Part shown: positions 24,219-31,567 of the stretch, one piece after another | How positions within the stretch are numbered: the first letter of the stretch is position 1 | How the letters are laid out: the number at the start of each line of letters is the position of its first letter | From: Thioalkalicoccus limnaeus | Lineage (GTDB): Bacteria > Pseudomonadota > Gammaproteobacteria > Chromatiales > Chromatiaceae | DNA length: 42,200 bases | NCBI RefSeq assembly: GCF_041197575.1 | Contig: NZ_JBDKXB010000028.1 | Coordinates: 1-42,200 of the forward strand | Direction: 5' to 3' | Position numbers and translations under genes: made by a program | The notes under the pieces: model-generated | The model's input: only the letters and a program-made list of their open reading frames with translations | Told to the model about the DNA's origin: nothing | Databases searched by the model: none

Positions 24219-25232
24219 TCAGGGCTCGGTGCGCCGCGCCTGGCCGGGCTGTCGGTCGAAGGCCTCGTAGGCATTGACGATGCGCTGCACCAGCGTGTGT
24301 CGGACCACGTCACGGGCGTTGAAGAAGGTGAAGCTGATCCCCGGCACGTCGCGCAGGATCTCGACCGCCTGACGTAAGCCCGACGGCTGACCACGGGGCA
24401 AATCGACTTGCGTCACGTCGCCGGTGATCACCGCGGTCGAACCGAAGCCGAGGCGGGTCAGAAACATCTTCATCTGCTCGGGTGTCGTGTTCTGCGCCTC
24501 ATCGAGGATGATGAAGGCCTCGTTCAGCGTACGCCCACGCATGTACGCAAGCGGGGCCACCTCGATGACGTTGCGTTCGATGAGCTTATTGACCTTCTCG
24601 AAGCCGAGCATCTCGAACAGCGCATCGTACAGCGGACGCAGATAGGGATCGATCTTCTGCGCCAGGTCACCCGGCAGGAAACCGAGCCGCTCGCCGGCTT
24701 CGACCGCCGGCCGTACGAGCAGCAGACGCCGGACACGATCCGTCTCGAGCGCCTCGACCGCGCTCGCGACAGCGAGATAGGTCTTGCCGGTGCCGGCCGG
24801 GCCGACGCCAAAATTGATGTCGTGATGTTGTATCGCGTGCAGGTATTCCTGTTGATTCGGCCCACGCGCGCGCACCAGACCGCGCTTGGTCTTGATCAAG
24901 ATCTCGGGGCGTCGATCGAACCGTTCCCCGAGGCGCGCATCGAGATCCGCTTCCTGGAGGTGCAAATGGACCGTCTCCGGATTCAGGACCTCGCTGGCGG
25001 TCGCCGAGTACAGGTCGCGCAGCACCTGTTCGCCGGCCGTGACGCCATCGGGATCGCCGATCAGCCGAAAAGCGGTGCCGCGATTGTTGATCTCGATCCC
25101 GAGTCGACGCTCGATCTGGCGCAAGTGCTGATCGAGCTGCCCGCACAGATTCGCCAGGCGTACGTTATCGGCCGGTGTCAGGTCGAGATCGAGGGTCCGC
25201 GGGGCCGGTGCCAAGGTCGCTGTAAGGGACAT
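24219..25232 (-). CDS. phoH: PhoH-like ATPase (YbeZ)
   Basis: 337-residue cytoplasmic ATPase, partner of YbeY in RNA metabolism. N-terminal KH-like region (about 40-100), then the PhoH P-loop domain: Walker A GPAGTGKT (144-151), LLVRPAVEAGERLGFLPGD, Walker B AFIILDEAQN, and ITGDVTQVDLPRG. The start is the ATG 25232, which overlaps the miaB stop by one base (TGATG); a TTG one codon earlier is less likely. Usual family length. Confidence 0.95.
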   Translation of the reverse strand: MSLTATLAPAPRTLDLDLTPADNVRLANLCGQLDQHLRQIERRLGIEINNRGTAFRLIGDPDGVTAGEQVLRDLYSATASEVLNPETVHLHLQEADLDARLGERFDRRPEILIKTKRGLVRARGPNQQEYLHAIQHHDINFGVGPAGTGKTYLAVASAVEALETDRVRRLLLVRPAVEAGERLGFLPGDLAQKIDPYLRPLYDALFEMLGFEKVNKLIERNVIEVAPLAYMRGRTLNEAFIILDEAQNTTPEQMKMFLTRLGFGSTAVITGDVTQVDLPRGQPSGLRQAVEILRDVPGISFTFFNARDVVRHTLVQRIVNAYEAFDRQPGQARRTEP

Positions 25233-26569
25233 CAAGCCGCCAACGCGTCGCTCAGCGCGCCACGCAGCGAGTTCGGCAGCGCCTCGGTGATCACGACATC
25301 GACGAAGCGGCCGATCAGGTCGCTCGGGCCAACGAAATTGACCACCCGATTGTTCTCGGTGCGCCCGGCAAGCTGTCTCGGATCCTTGCGCGCCGGCCCC
25401 TCGACGAGGATCCGTTGACGCGACCCGACCATGCCCAGGCTGATCGCCTGTGCCTGCGCCGTGATCCGCTGCTGCAGCTGGGCGAGCCGCTCCTGCTTGA
25501 CCGCCAACGGCAGGGTATCCGGGTAATCGGCGGCCGGCGTGCCGGGGCGGGGACTGTAGACGAAGCTGAAGCTCTGATCGAAGCCGATCTCCTCGATCAG
25601 GTCCAGTGTCGCGGCGAAATCCGCCTCGCTCTCGCCGGGAAAGCCGACGATGAAATCCGACGACAGGCTGATCCCTGGACGGGCCTCGCGCAGACGCCGG
25701 ATCTTGGACTTGTATTCAAGCACCGTGTGGCCACGCTTCATTCGCGCGAGGATCCGGTCCGAGCCACTCTGGATCGGCAGATGCAGATAACCGGCTAGCG
25801 CCGGGATCTCGCGGTAGGCCGCGATCAGGGCCTCATCGAATTCGACCGGATGGCTGGTCGTGAAGCGCACCCGATCGATGCCGTCGATCGCCGCCACATA
25901 ACGAATCAACAGCGCCAGATCGGCCTCGGCCCCCTCGTCGGTCAGGCCGCGATAAGCGTTGACGTTCTGTCCGAGCAGATTGACCTCGCGGACCCCCTGC
26001 TCGGCGAGCGCGGCGACCTCGGCGATGACGTCATCGAACGGCCGACTGACCTCCTCGCCACGGGTATAGGGCACCACGCAATAGGTGCAGTATTTCGAGC
26101 AGCCCTCCATCACCGACACGAAGGCCGTGGGACCCTCGGCACGCGGTGGGGGCAGACAATCGAACTTCTCGATCTCGGGAAAGGACACATCGATCTGCGG
26201 CACGCGCTGCCGCGCCAACGCATCGAGCATCGCCGGCAACCGGTGCAGCGTCTGTGGCCCGAAGACCAGATCGACGAACGGCGCTCGAGCACGGATCGCG
26301 TCACCCTCCTGGCTCGCGACACAACCGCCGACACCGATGACGAGATCCGGCCGCCGTGCCTTCCAGGGTCGCCAACGGCCCAACTGGGAAAAGACCTTCT
26401 CCTGGGCCTTCTCGCGAATCGAGCAGGTGTTGATCAGCAGGACATCGGCCTCTTCCGGCCGCTCGGCGAGTTCCAGGCCGTGCGAGACGCGCAACGCATC
26501 CGCCATCCGGGCGGAGTCGTACTCGTTCATCTGGCAACCGTAGGTCTGGATGAAAAGCTTTTTCACCAT
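25232..26569 (-). CDS. miaB: tRNA-2-methylthio-N6-dimethylallyladenosine synthase MiaB
   Basis: 445-residue radical-SAM methylthiotransferase modifying A37 of tRNAs that read U-starting codons. The auxiliary [4Fe-4S] cysteines are C12 (IQTYGCQMNEYDS), C49 (LLINTCSIREKA) and C83 (VGGCVASQEG). The radical-SAM cluster is C157-x3-C161-x2-C164 (MEGCSKYCTYCVVPY). A TRAM domain follows, with ILVEGPARKDPRQLAGRTENNRVVNF. The start is either ATG 26569 (MVKKLFIQ) or ATG 26590 (MPQIKAL-MVKK); no ribosome-binding site distinguishes them, and I took the one matching the family N-terminus. It leads the miaB-phoH-ybeY-corC block. Confidence 0.95.
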   Translation of the reverse strand: MVKKLFIQTYGCQMNEYDSARMADALRVSHGLELAERPEEADVLLINTCSIREKAQEKVFSQLGRWRPWKARRPDLVIGVGGCVASQEGDAIRARAPFVDLVFGPQTLHRLPAMLDALARQRVPQIDVSFPEIEKFDCLPPPRAEGPTAFVSVMEGCSKYCTYCVVPYTRGEEVSRPFDDVIAEVAALAEQGVREVNLLGQNVNAYRGLTDEGAEADLALLIRYVAAIDGIDRVRFTTSHPVEFDEALIAAYREIPALAGYLHLPIQSGSDRILARMKRGHTVLEYKSKIRRLREARPGISLSSDFIVGFPGESEADFAATLDLIEEIGFDQSFSFVYSPRPGTPAADYPDTLPLAVKQERLAQLQQRITAQAQAISLGMVGSRQRILVEGPARKDPRQLAGRTENNRVVNFVGPSDLIGRFVDVVITEALPNSLRGALSDALAA

Positions 26570-26677
26570 AAGGGCTTTGATTTGTGGCATGGCCGCGAAT
26601 CTTCAAGCCTCCGTGCGACAGGTGTCAAGCATTGGGCTCCCACCGACAGCGCCACCATACCGGGCGACACAAAAGCC

Positions 26678-26710
26678 TTGCGACAAATAACGCGAATTAT
26701 TATCATTACC
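26678..26710 (+). promoter_or_regulatory. hemP promoter with Fur box
   Basis: A -35 TTGCGA (26678-26683), 17-bp spacer and -10 TATCAT (26701-26706) point toward hemP. A 19-bp site at 26692-26710 matches, on its complement, 15 of 19 positions of the classical Fur box GATAATGATAATCATTATC and covers the -10. Iron-loaded Fur would thus block the promoter. The match was counted by hand; binding is inferred. Confidence 0.75.
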
Positions 26711-26865
26711 GGAAATGCCAGGCTGTCCATGTCGTTGGCCCTTTCCGGATACGAAGCCCGGTCGGATCGACAGCTGGCGTGGGTGGCTCACCCGATAGGC
26801 CGTATGCGGGCGCGCCGCCCGATGACGAATTCACTCACCTCGACCCGTGCTTGCTCGGAGGACCA

Positions 26866-27051
26866 ATGAACCAGACCATGCAGCCCAGATCCGTCGGCTT
26901 CTCCGTACCTCATGCCATGAGCCGCCCGGAACCCCAACGGGTTCGCAGTGACACCCTGTTGCAAGGTGGTCGTCGTTTGATCATCGAGCACGGCGGCGCC
27001 AGCTACACGCTGCTGCTGACCCGCAACGACAAACTGATCCTGACCAAGTAG
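26866..27051 (+). CDS. hemP: Hemin uptake protein HemP
   Basis: 61-residue small protein of the HemP/HmuP family, which helps expression of heme or siderophore uptake systems. The diagnostic C-terminal motif is present: SDTLLQGGRRLIIEHGGASY (split as DTLLQGGRRLII and HGGASYTLLLTRNDKLILTK). The start ATG 26866 has a strong GGAGGA five bases upstream, so a longer frame from 26584 is discarded. A Fur box lies 156 bp upstream. No TonB-type receptor or heme transport gene is next to it; its neighbours are copA and the bacterioferritins. Confidence 0.92.
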   Translation: MNQTMQPRSVGFSVPHAMSRPEPQRVRSDTLLQGGRRLIIEHGGASYTLLLTRNDKLILTK

Positions 27052-27284
27052 ACCAACGACGATCGCGATCGACCTCCTGTTATTCGCCCAGGCCTCGGCC
27101 ACCCTCACGGTGCAGGGAGGCACCGTTTCGTTCGGCGAGCTCCGGCCGCCGAACGGTCAGTGGCCGGCGTCCACCGCCGGCCCCGCGCTGCGAAGCGAAG
27201 GTCAGGGACACTCCTTCGGCGCCTCCGCGACGGCGCACGGATGCTCCGTCCGGTTCGATGGAACGGGAACTCCGCCCGCTCCGC

Positions 27285-27316
27285 GTCGCAAAGGCCCATG
27301 GACGGGCCTTTGCGAC
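27285..27316. terminator. 13-bp perfect inverted repeat between hemP and copA
   Basis: GTCGCAAAGGCCC (27285-27297) and its exact complement (27304-27316), with a 6-nt loop ATGGAC, lie 10 nt beyond the copA stop and 234 nt beyond hemP, between convergent genes. A bidirectional terminator is the simplest reading, though no T-run follows on either strand. The remaining sequence from 27052 to 27284 holds no gene that I can support. Confidence 0.55.
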
Positions 27317-27325
27317 ACCTAATCG

Positions 27326-29590
27326 TCACGCTGCCCCGCGCACCCCTAGCCTGACGAGGGACAGATGGCGCAACCTCAGGCTGTTCGTGACCACGAAGAC
27401 ACTCGATAAGGCCATCGCCAGACCAGCGGCCATCGGGTTCAAGTGCCATCCATAGGCCAGGTAGAAGACCCCGGCCGCAACCGGTATCAATAGAACATTG
27501 TACGCGAAGGCCCAGAACAGGTTACCCCGGATCGTCCCCAAGGTCCGGCGGGCGAGATCCAGTGCCGTTATGACGCGCGCCAATTCGCCCCGGGTCAAGG
27601 TAACATCGGCCGCCTCGATCGCGATGTCGGTCCCCGATCCCAAAGCGATGCCGACATCGGCCTGAGCCAGGGCCGGCGCATCGTTGATCCCATCGCCGAC
27701 GAAGGCCACGGTGCGTCCTTCGCCCTTCAATTCGCGAACGAGATCGGCCTTTCCTCCCGGCAGCACCTCGGCCCAGACACGATCGACACCAAGTCTGCGC
27801 GCCACGGCTGAAGCCGCGCCCTGGTTGTCGCCGGTGATCATCGCGACCGTCAAGCCGCGCGCCTTCAGCGCCGCGACCATGGCCGCGGCATCGGGTTTCA
27901 GCGGATCGGCGAAGGCCAGCAGCGCCTTGACCTGGTCGTCGACGGCCACCACGACCGGGGTGTGACCCTCGCTTGCGAGGGCCTCGATGCGCGCGGCGAG
28001 CGTCGCATCGACCGCCATCCCCTGCTGCGCGGCCCAGCGCGCCGTGCCGATCAAGACCTGATGCCCATCGACCTGCGCCCGAACACCCTGCCCCGGCTCG
28101 GCCGTGAAACCATCAGTGCCGGGCCAGGTCAGTCCGCGCTCGCGCGCGGCCTCGAGCACGGCAACGGCGAGCGGGTGTTCGCTGCCGGCCTCGGCCGCGG
28201 CGGCCAGCCGCAAGATGTCATCCGCCTCGCCAGCCACGGGCTCGAGATGCGTGAGTCGCGGCCGGCCCTCGGTCAAGGTGCCTGTCTTGTCGAATACCAG
28301 CAGGTCGACCCGCGCCAGCGTCTCGATCGCCGAGCCCTTGCGGAACAACACCCCGAGCTCGGCGCCGCGCCCGCTGCCGACCAGGATCGCCGCGGGGGTC
28401 GCAAGCCCCATCGCACAGGGACAGGCGACGACGAGCACCGCGACCGCGCTCAGCAGCGCGAAATTCACAGCCGGCGGCGGGGCGTAGACAAGCCAGATGG
28501 CGAAGGTGGCCAGCGCGATCAGGATCACCGTGGGGGTAAACACGCCGACTACCCGATCAGCGACCCGTTGAATGGGCGGTTTGCTCCCCTGAGCCTGCTC
28601 GACCAGGCGAATGATCCGGGCGAGCACGGTGGCCTCGCCGACCTCGGTCACCGCCGCCCGCAGCGACCCGTGCTGGTTGAGGGTCCCGCCGACGAGGGGG
28701 TCGCCCGGCCCCTTGTGTACGGGGACCGGCTCGCCGGTCAGCATCGACTCGTCGACATAAGTCTCCCCCTGCTCGATCCTTGCATCGACCGGAATCCGTT
28801 CGCCGGGGCGGATGATTAGCAGATCACCAACCTGCAACTGCGCCGTCGCCACCTCTTCCTCGCGATCGACACGCCAGACGCGCGCGGTCTTCGCCTGCAA
28901 GCCGATGAGTTTACGCACCGCCGCCGAGGCCCGGCCCTTGGCCAGCTCCTCGAGATACTTGCCGAGCAAGATCACGGTGATGACGACGGCCGCCGTCTCG
29001 AAGTAGATATGCCGAGCCTCGGGCGGGAAGAATCCGGGCGCCAGCAACACCGCCAGGCTGTAGAGCCAAGCCGCCCCGGTCCCGGTCATGACCAGGCTGT
29101 TCATGTCCGGCGAGCCTTGCCGATACGCCGCCCACCCGGCGCGGAAAAACCGCCGGCCGGGACCGAGAATGACAGCGGTCGTCAGCAGTGCCTGGAGCCA
29201 ATCCCAGACGGCCGGTGGCGCGAATCGGCTCAGGAAATCGTCGAACCCCGGAACCAGGTGCGCGCCCATCGCGACGATGAACACGGGCAAGGTCAACAGG
29301 ACAGCGATCGCTACGGCGCGTCGCGCGCCGGCGCGATCGCTGTCCTCGGCCTCGTGCTCATGGGTGCCGCCGAGCATCCGCGGCTCGTAGCCGGCCTGCG
29401 TGATGGCTTGCGCGATAGCCGTCTCGTCGGCATCCGGGGCCAAGCGCAGGCTCGCGCGTTCGGTGGCCAAATTGACATGGACATCGATGACCCCTGGCAG
29501 CCGCGCCAGCACGCGCTCGACCCGGGCCGAGCAGTTCGCGCAGGTCATGCCGCCGACGCCGATCTCCCAGTCCTTCGTCGATTCGGCCAT
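27326..29590 (-). CDS. copA: Copper-exporting P1B-type ATPase CopA
   Basis: 754-residue inner-membrane Cu(I) efflux pump. One N-terminal heavy-metal domain with C17-x2-C20 (GGMTCANCSA), then eight predicted spans. Signatures: TGEP (285-288, actuator), CPC (390-392, the transmembrane Cu(I) site), DKTGT (434-438, phosphorylated Asp), SEHP (470-473, the family HP motif) and GDGINDAP (632-639). A His/Glu cluster HEHE lies at 77-80 between the metal-binding domain and span 1. The start is ATG 29590 with GGTGG ahead; ATG 29602 is an alternative. It follows the bacterioferritin genes by about 20 nt on the same strand, suggesting shared transcription with iron storage. A single HMA domain is common in bacterial CopA. 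Confidence 0.95.
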   Translation of the reverse strand: MAESTKDWEIGVGGMTCANCSARVERVLARLPGVIDVHVNLATERASLRLAPDADETAIAQAITQAGYEPRMLGGTHEHEAEDSDRAGARRAVAIAVLLTLPVFIVAMGAHLVPGFDDFLSRFAPPAVWDWLQALLTTAVILGPGRRFFRAGWAAYRQGSPDMNSLVMTGTGAAWLYSLAVLLAPGFFPPEARHIYFETAAVVITVILLGKYLEELAKGRASAAVRKLIGLQAKTARVWRVDREEEVATAQLQVGDLLIIRPGERIPVDARIEQGETYVDESMLTGEPVPVHKGPGDPLVGGTLNQHGSLRAAVTEVGEATVLARIIRLVEQAQGSKPPIQRVADRVVGVFTPTVILIALATFAIWLVYAPPPAVNFALLSAVAVLVVACPCAMGLATPAAILVGSGRGAELGVLFRKGSAIETLARVDLLVFDKTGTLTEGRPRLTHLEPVAGEADDILRLAAAAEAGSEHPLAVAVLEAARERGLTWPGTDGFTAEPGQGVRAQVDGHQVLIGTARWAAQQGMAVDATLAARIEALASEGHTPVVVAVDDQVKALLAFADPLKPDAAAMVAALKARGLTVAMITGDNQGAASAVARRLGVDRVWAEVLPGGKADLVRELKGEGRTVAFVGDGINDAPALAQADVGIALGSGTDIAIEAADVTLTRGELARVITALDLARRTLGTIRGNLFWAFAYNVLLIPVAAGVFYLAYGWHLNPMAAGLAMALSSVFVVTNSLRLRHLSLVRLGVRGAA

Positions 29591-29609
29591 GCCGTCCACC
29601 ATCGAGGCA

Positions 29610-30095
29610 TCAACCCGGAGTGGGCGAGCCCATCTGGGCCTGCAGGTAGTTCTGCAGACCCATTTTGTCGATCAGACCCAATTGCTGTTCCAGCCAGTGG
29701 GCGTGATCCTCTTCGGTATCTTCGAGCAGGCGACGCAGGATCTCGCGGGTCTGGAAGTCGCGTTCCTCCTCGCAGCAGACGATGGCGGCCCTCAGGGCCG
29801 CGGCAACCTCGTACTCGAGTGCGAGATCGTGGCGCAGCATCTCGGGGACCGTGGCACCAACGCGCAACGGATCGCGCTGGGTCAAATCCGGCACCGCCTC
29901 GAGGAACAGCATGCGTCGGATCAGGGCGTCGGCGTGCTGTTTCTCCTCGTCGGTCTCGTGGTCGATGCGCGTGTACAGCTTGGTCAGACCCCAGTCTTCA
30001 TACATGCGCGAGTGGATGAAATACTGATCGATGGCCGTCAACTCGTTGGCCAGTAACCGTTGCAGTTGCTCGATGACACGCGGATGGCCTTTCAC
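29610..30095 (-). CDS. bfr: Bacterioferritin subunit with ferroxidase centre but no heme-ligand Met
   Basis: 161-residue iron-storage subunit. Compared by eye with E. coli Bfr, it keeps the ferroxidase ligands E18, E51, H54, E94 and the equivalents of E127 and H130 (E128 and H131 after a one-residue insertion). The axial heme ligand M52 is Lys. It ends with the family hallmark MGLQNYLQAQM. The start is GTG 30095, preceded by an excellent AGGAGGAG; a longer TTG frame from 30116 would run through that ribosome-binding site and is rejected. It lies 24 nt after the other bacterioferritin gene and should form mixed 24-mers with it, taking iron oxidation while the other subunit carries heme. Confidence 0.93.
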   Translation of the reverse strand: MKGHPRVIEQLQRLLANELTAIDQYFIHSRMYEDWGLTKLYTRIDHETDEEKQHADALIRRMLFLEAVPDLTQRDPLRVGATVPEMLRHDLALEYEVAAALRAAIVCCEEERDFQTREILRRLLEDTEEDHAHWLEQQLGLIDKMGLQNYLQAQMGSPTPG

Positions 30096-30119
30096 GGTGA
30101 ATCTCCTCCTGGGCAACGC

Positions 30120-30584
30120 CTAGATCGCGGATTCGAGGTAGTTCGGCAAGCCAACCTGATCGATCAGCGACAACTGGGTCTCGAGCCAATCGATGCGCTC
30201 CTCGACGTCCTCCTGGATCTCGGCCAGCAGGTGGCGACTGACGTAATCGCGCTGGGACTCGCAATGGGCAATCGCGGCGACGAGGGCATCCCGGTAATGG
30301 GTCTCGGTGGCGAGATCGTTACGAAGCAATTCCGGGACATCTTCGCCGATCAGCAGCTTGTCGAGGTCTTGCAGGTTAGGCAGCCCTTCGAGGAAGAGAA
30401 CACGCTCGATGATGCGGTCGGCCTGCTTCATGGCTTCGATCGAGGCCGCCTTCTCGCGCCCCTCGAGCGTTTGGAAACCCCAATTTCCGAGCATCCGCGC
30501 GTGTAGGAAATACTGGTTGATCGCCGTCAGCGCGATCTTGAGCACCCCGTTGAGCTGGCGATTGATGGTCGGGTCTGTCTTCAT
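30120..30584 (-). CDS. bfr: Bacterioferritin subunit with heme-ligand Met but lost ferroxidase centre
   Basis: 154-residue bacterioferritin paralogue. It keeps heme ligand M52 and the VLFLEGLPNLQDLDKLLIGEDV block, but the di-iron ligands are mostly gone: A18, A51, Q54, V127 and R130 replace E18, E51, H54, E127 and H130; only E94 remains. It should therefore bind heme at dimer interfaces and the electron donor Bfd, but not oxidise iron itself. The ATG has GGGGAT upstream. It is the first gene of a minus-strand unit with the second bfr and copA, divergent from bfd. Paired, complementary bacterioferritins are known in several proteobacteria. Confidence 0.93.
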   Translation of the reverse strand: MKTDPTINRQLNGVLKIALTAINQYFLHARMLGNWGFQTLEGREKAASIEAMKQADRIIERVLFLEGLPNLQDLDKLLIGEDVPELLRNDLATETHYRDALVAAIAHCESQRDYVSRHLLAEIQEDVEERIDWLETQLSLIDQVGLPNYLESAI

Positions 30585-30690
30585 CGTGCTATCCCCGCGT
30601 TTCGGTTCGTTGACTGAGGGGCCGTCGGCCGACCGATAGCCGGAACATTGCCATCGTTGGCGTTTTTATCAAGTCTGGCCACCCCGACAC

Positions 30691-30719
30691 TTGACACCAA
30701 TAAGAACCATTCCTATTAT
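30691..30719 (+). promoter_or_regulatory. bfd promoter overlapped by a Fur-like box
   Basis: TTGACA (30691-30696), a 17-bp spacer and TATTAT (30714-30719) form an almost perfect sigma-70 promoter reading toward bfd. A 19-bp imperfect palindrome at 30699-30717 (AATAAGAAC, C, ATTCCTATT; 7 of 9 arm positions pair) resembles the AATGA-type Fur box and fills the spacer and -10. This predicts Fur repression of bfd in iron-replete cells. The same site could also affect the divergent bfr promoter. Confidence 0.75.
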
Positions 30720-30763
30720 CAGACTCAATCCCGATTACTCCAGCATCAGGACCCCTCGCCGCC

Positions 30764-30976
30764 ATGTATGTCTGCATCTGTCAATCCGTGACCGATCGTG
30801 AGATCCGCCAGGCCGTCGACCGCGGGGCCCGCACGATCCTAGACCTTCAGTCCGAGCTCGGCGTCGCGACCGGATGCGGGCGCTGCGAAAGCTGCGCGCG
30901 CGATGTCATGAACGAGCAGCTCTGGACCGGCACCCCAGCCGCGGGCGACTTGACCCCCGTGATGGCCTGTGGATAG
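30764..30976 (+). CDS. bfd: Bacterioferritin-associated ferredoxin
   Basis: 70-residue [2Fe-2S] ferredoxin that docks on bacterioferritin and reduces its ferric core to release iron. Cluster cysteines C4, C6, C38 and C41 follow the Bfd pattern CxC...CGxC, with an extra C44 (TGCGRCESCARD). The conserved VCICQSVTDREIRQAV N-terminus is present. It is divergent from the bfr pair behind a Fur-type promoter, the usual logic for iron release under starvation. The stop at 30976 lies close to a possible small downstream ORF. Confidence 0.95.
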   Translation: MYVCICQSVTDREIRQAVDRGARTILDLQSELGVATGCGRCESCARDVMNEQLWTGTPAAGDLTPVMACG

Positions 30977-30986
30977 GGCGCGTGCG

Positions 30987-31154
30987 ATGAACTCTCGAAA
31001 CAACCCGACGTTCCGCGCACGTCTTTGGGCGACGCTGGAGCGTTTCGTCGACGAAGTACCCTACGGAACCCGCCGATACCGCTGGCGCCTGCTCCAGGAG
31101 CAGGCTCGGGAGTCGGCTATTCGTCAGCGCGAGCGGACGAAACCGACGCGCTGA
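30987..31154 (+). CDS. Possible small basic protein (55 aa)
   Basis: A 55-residue open frame starting 11 nt after bfd, rich in Arg (RARLWATLERFVDEVPYGTRRYRWRLLQEQARESAIRQRERT). The amphipathic Arg/Glu-rich C-terminal half could be a helix. There is no clear ribosome-binding site and no family I recognise. It could be a real last gene of the bfd transcript or background. The following 125 bp contain a 12-bp direct repeat (TCGCCAGCCGAG at 31204-31215 and 31231-31242). Confidence 0.35.
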   Translation: MNSRNNPTFRARLWATLERFVDEVPYGTRRYRWRLLQEQARESAIRQRERTKPTR

Positions 31155-31279
31155 GCGGTCGTTCAAGACAACCTGCGGCCCGGGGAGCGCTTCGGGCCAC
31201 GCCTCGCCAGCCGAGTTCGGGACTCCGAGTTCGCCAGCCGAGATCTTCAAGTTCAACCTTCGACCTGGAGCTCGCTGGC

Positions 31280-31546
31280 ATGCACGACCACAGACTCGCC
31301 CCCCCGACTCGATCCGACCTCGACCAGCTCGATCCGGAGATCCTACAACGAGAGCTCGGCACCCTGATGCGGCGTTATTTGGGCTCGAGGTCGGCGCCGA
31401 TGGCGCGCGCCGTCGCCGGCCATCTCGAGGCCCTGTGCTGCCATCCGGAGTTCTTCGGCAGCAACGATGAACGGTGCGTCTATCTGCGTCTCGTCCGCCA
31501 ATGGCGGTGGTTGGCCGATCAGGATACGGCCGCGGTACTACACTGA
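31280..31546 (+). CDS. Conserved-looking hypothetical protein (88 aa)
   Basis: 88-residue protein of unknown function. The ATG has GGAG eight bases upstream and the gene ends 21 nt before the DUF2325 gene, so the two form a pair. The sequence is mostly helical, with MRRYLGSRSAPMARAVAGHLEALCCHPEFFGS and a C-terminal VYLRLVRQWRWLAD. A CC pair lies near residue 54. No domain is recognised. Its position between the bacterioferritin/bfd genes and a DUF2325 protein suggests an iron-linked role, but that rests only on neighbourhood. Confidence 0.6.
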   Translation: MHDHRLAPPTRSDLDQLDPEILQRELGTLMRRYLGSRSAPMARAVAGHLEALCCHPEFFGSNDERCVYLRLVRQWRWLADQDTAAVLH

Positions 31547-31567
31547 CCGACTTCGGGAGACCAGACC

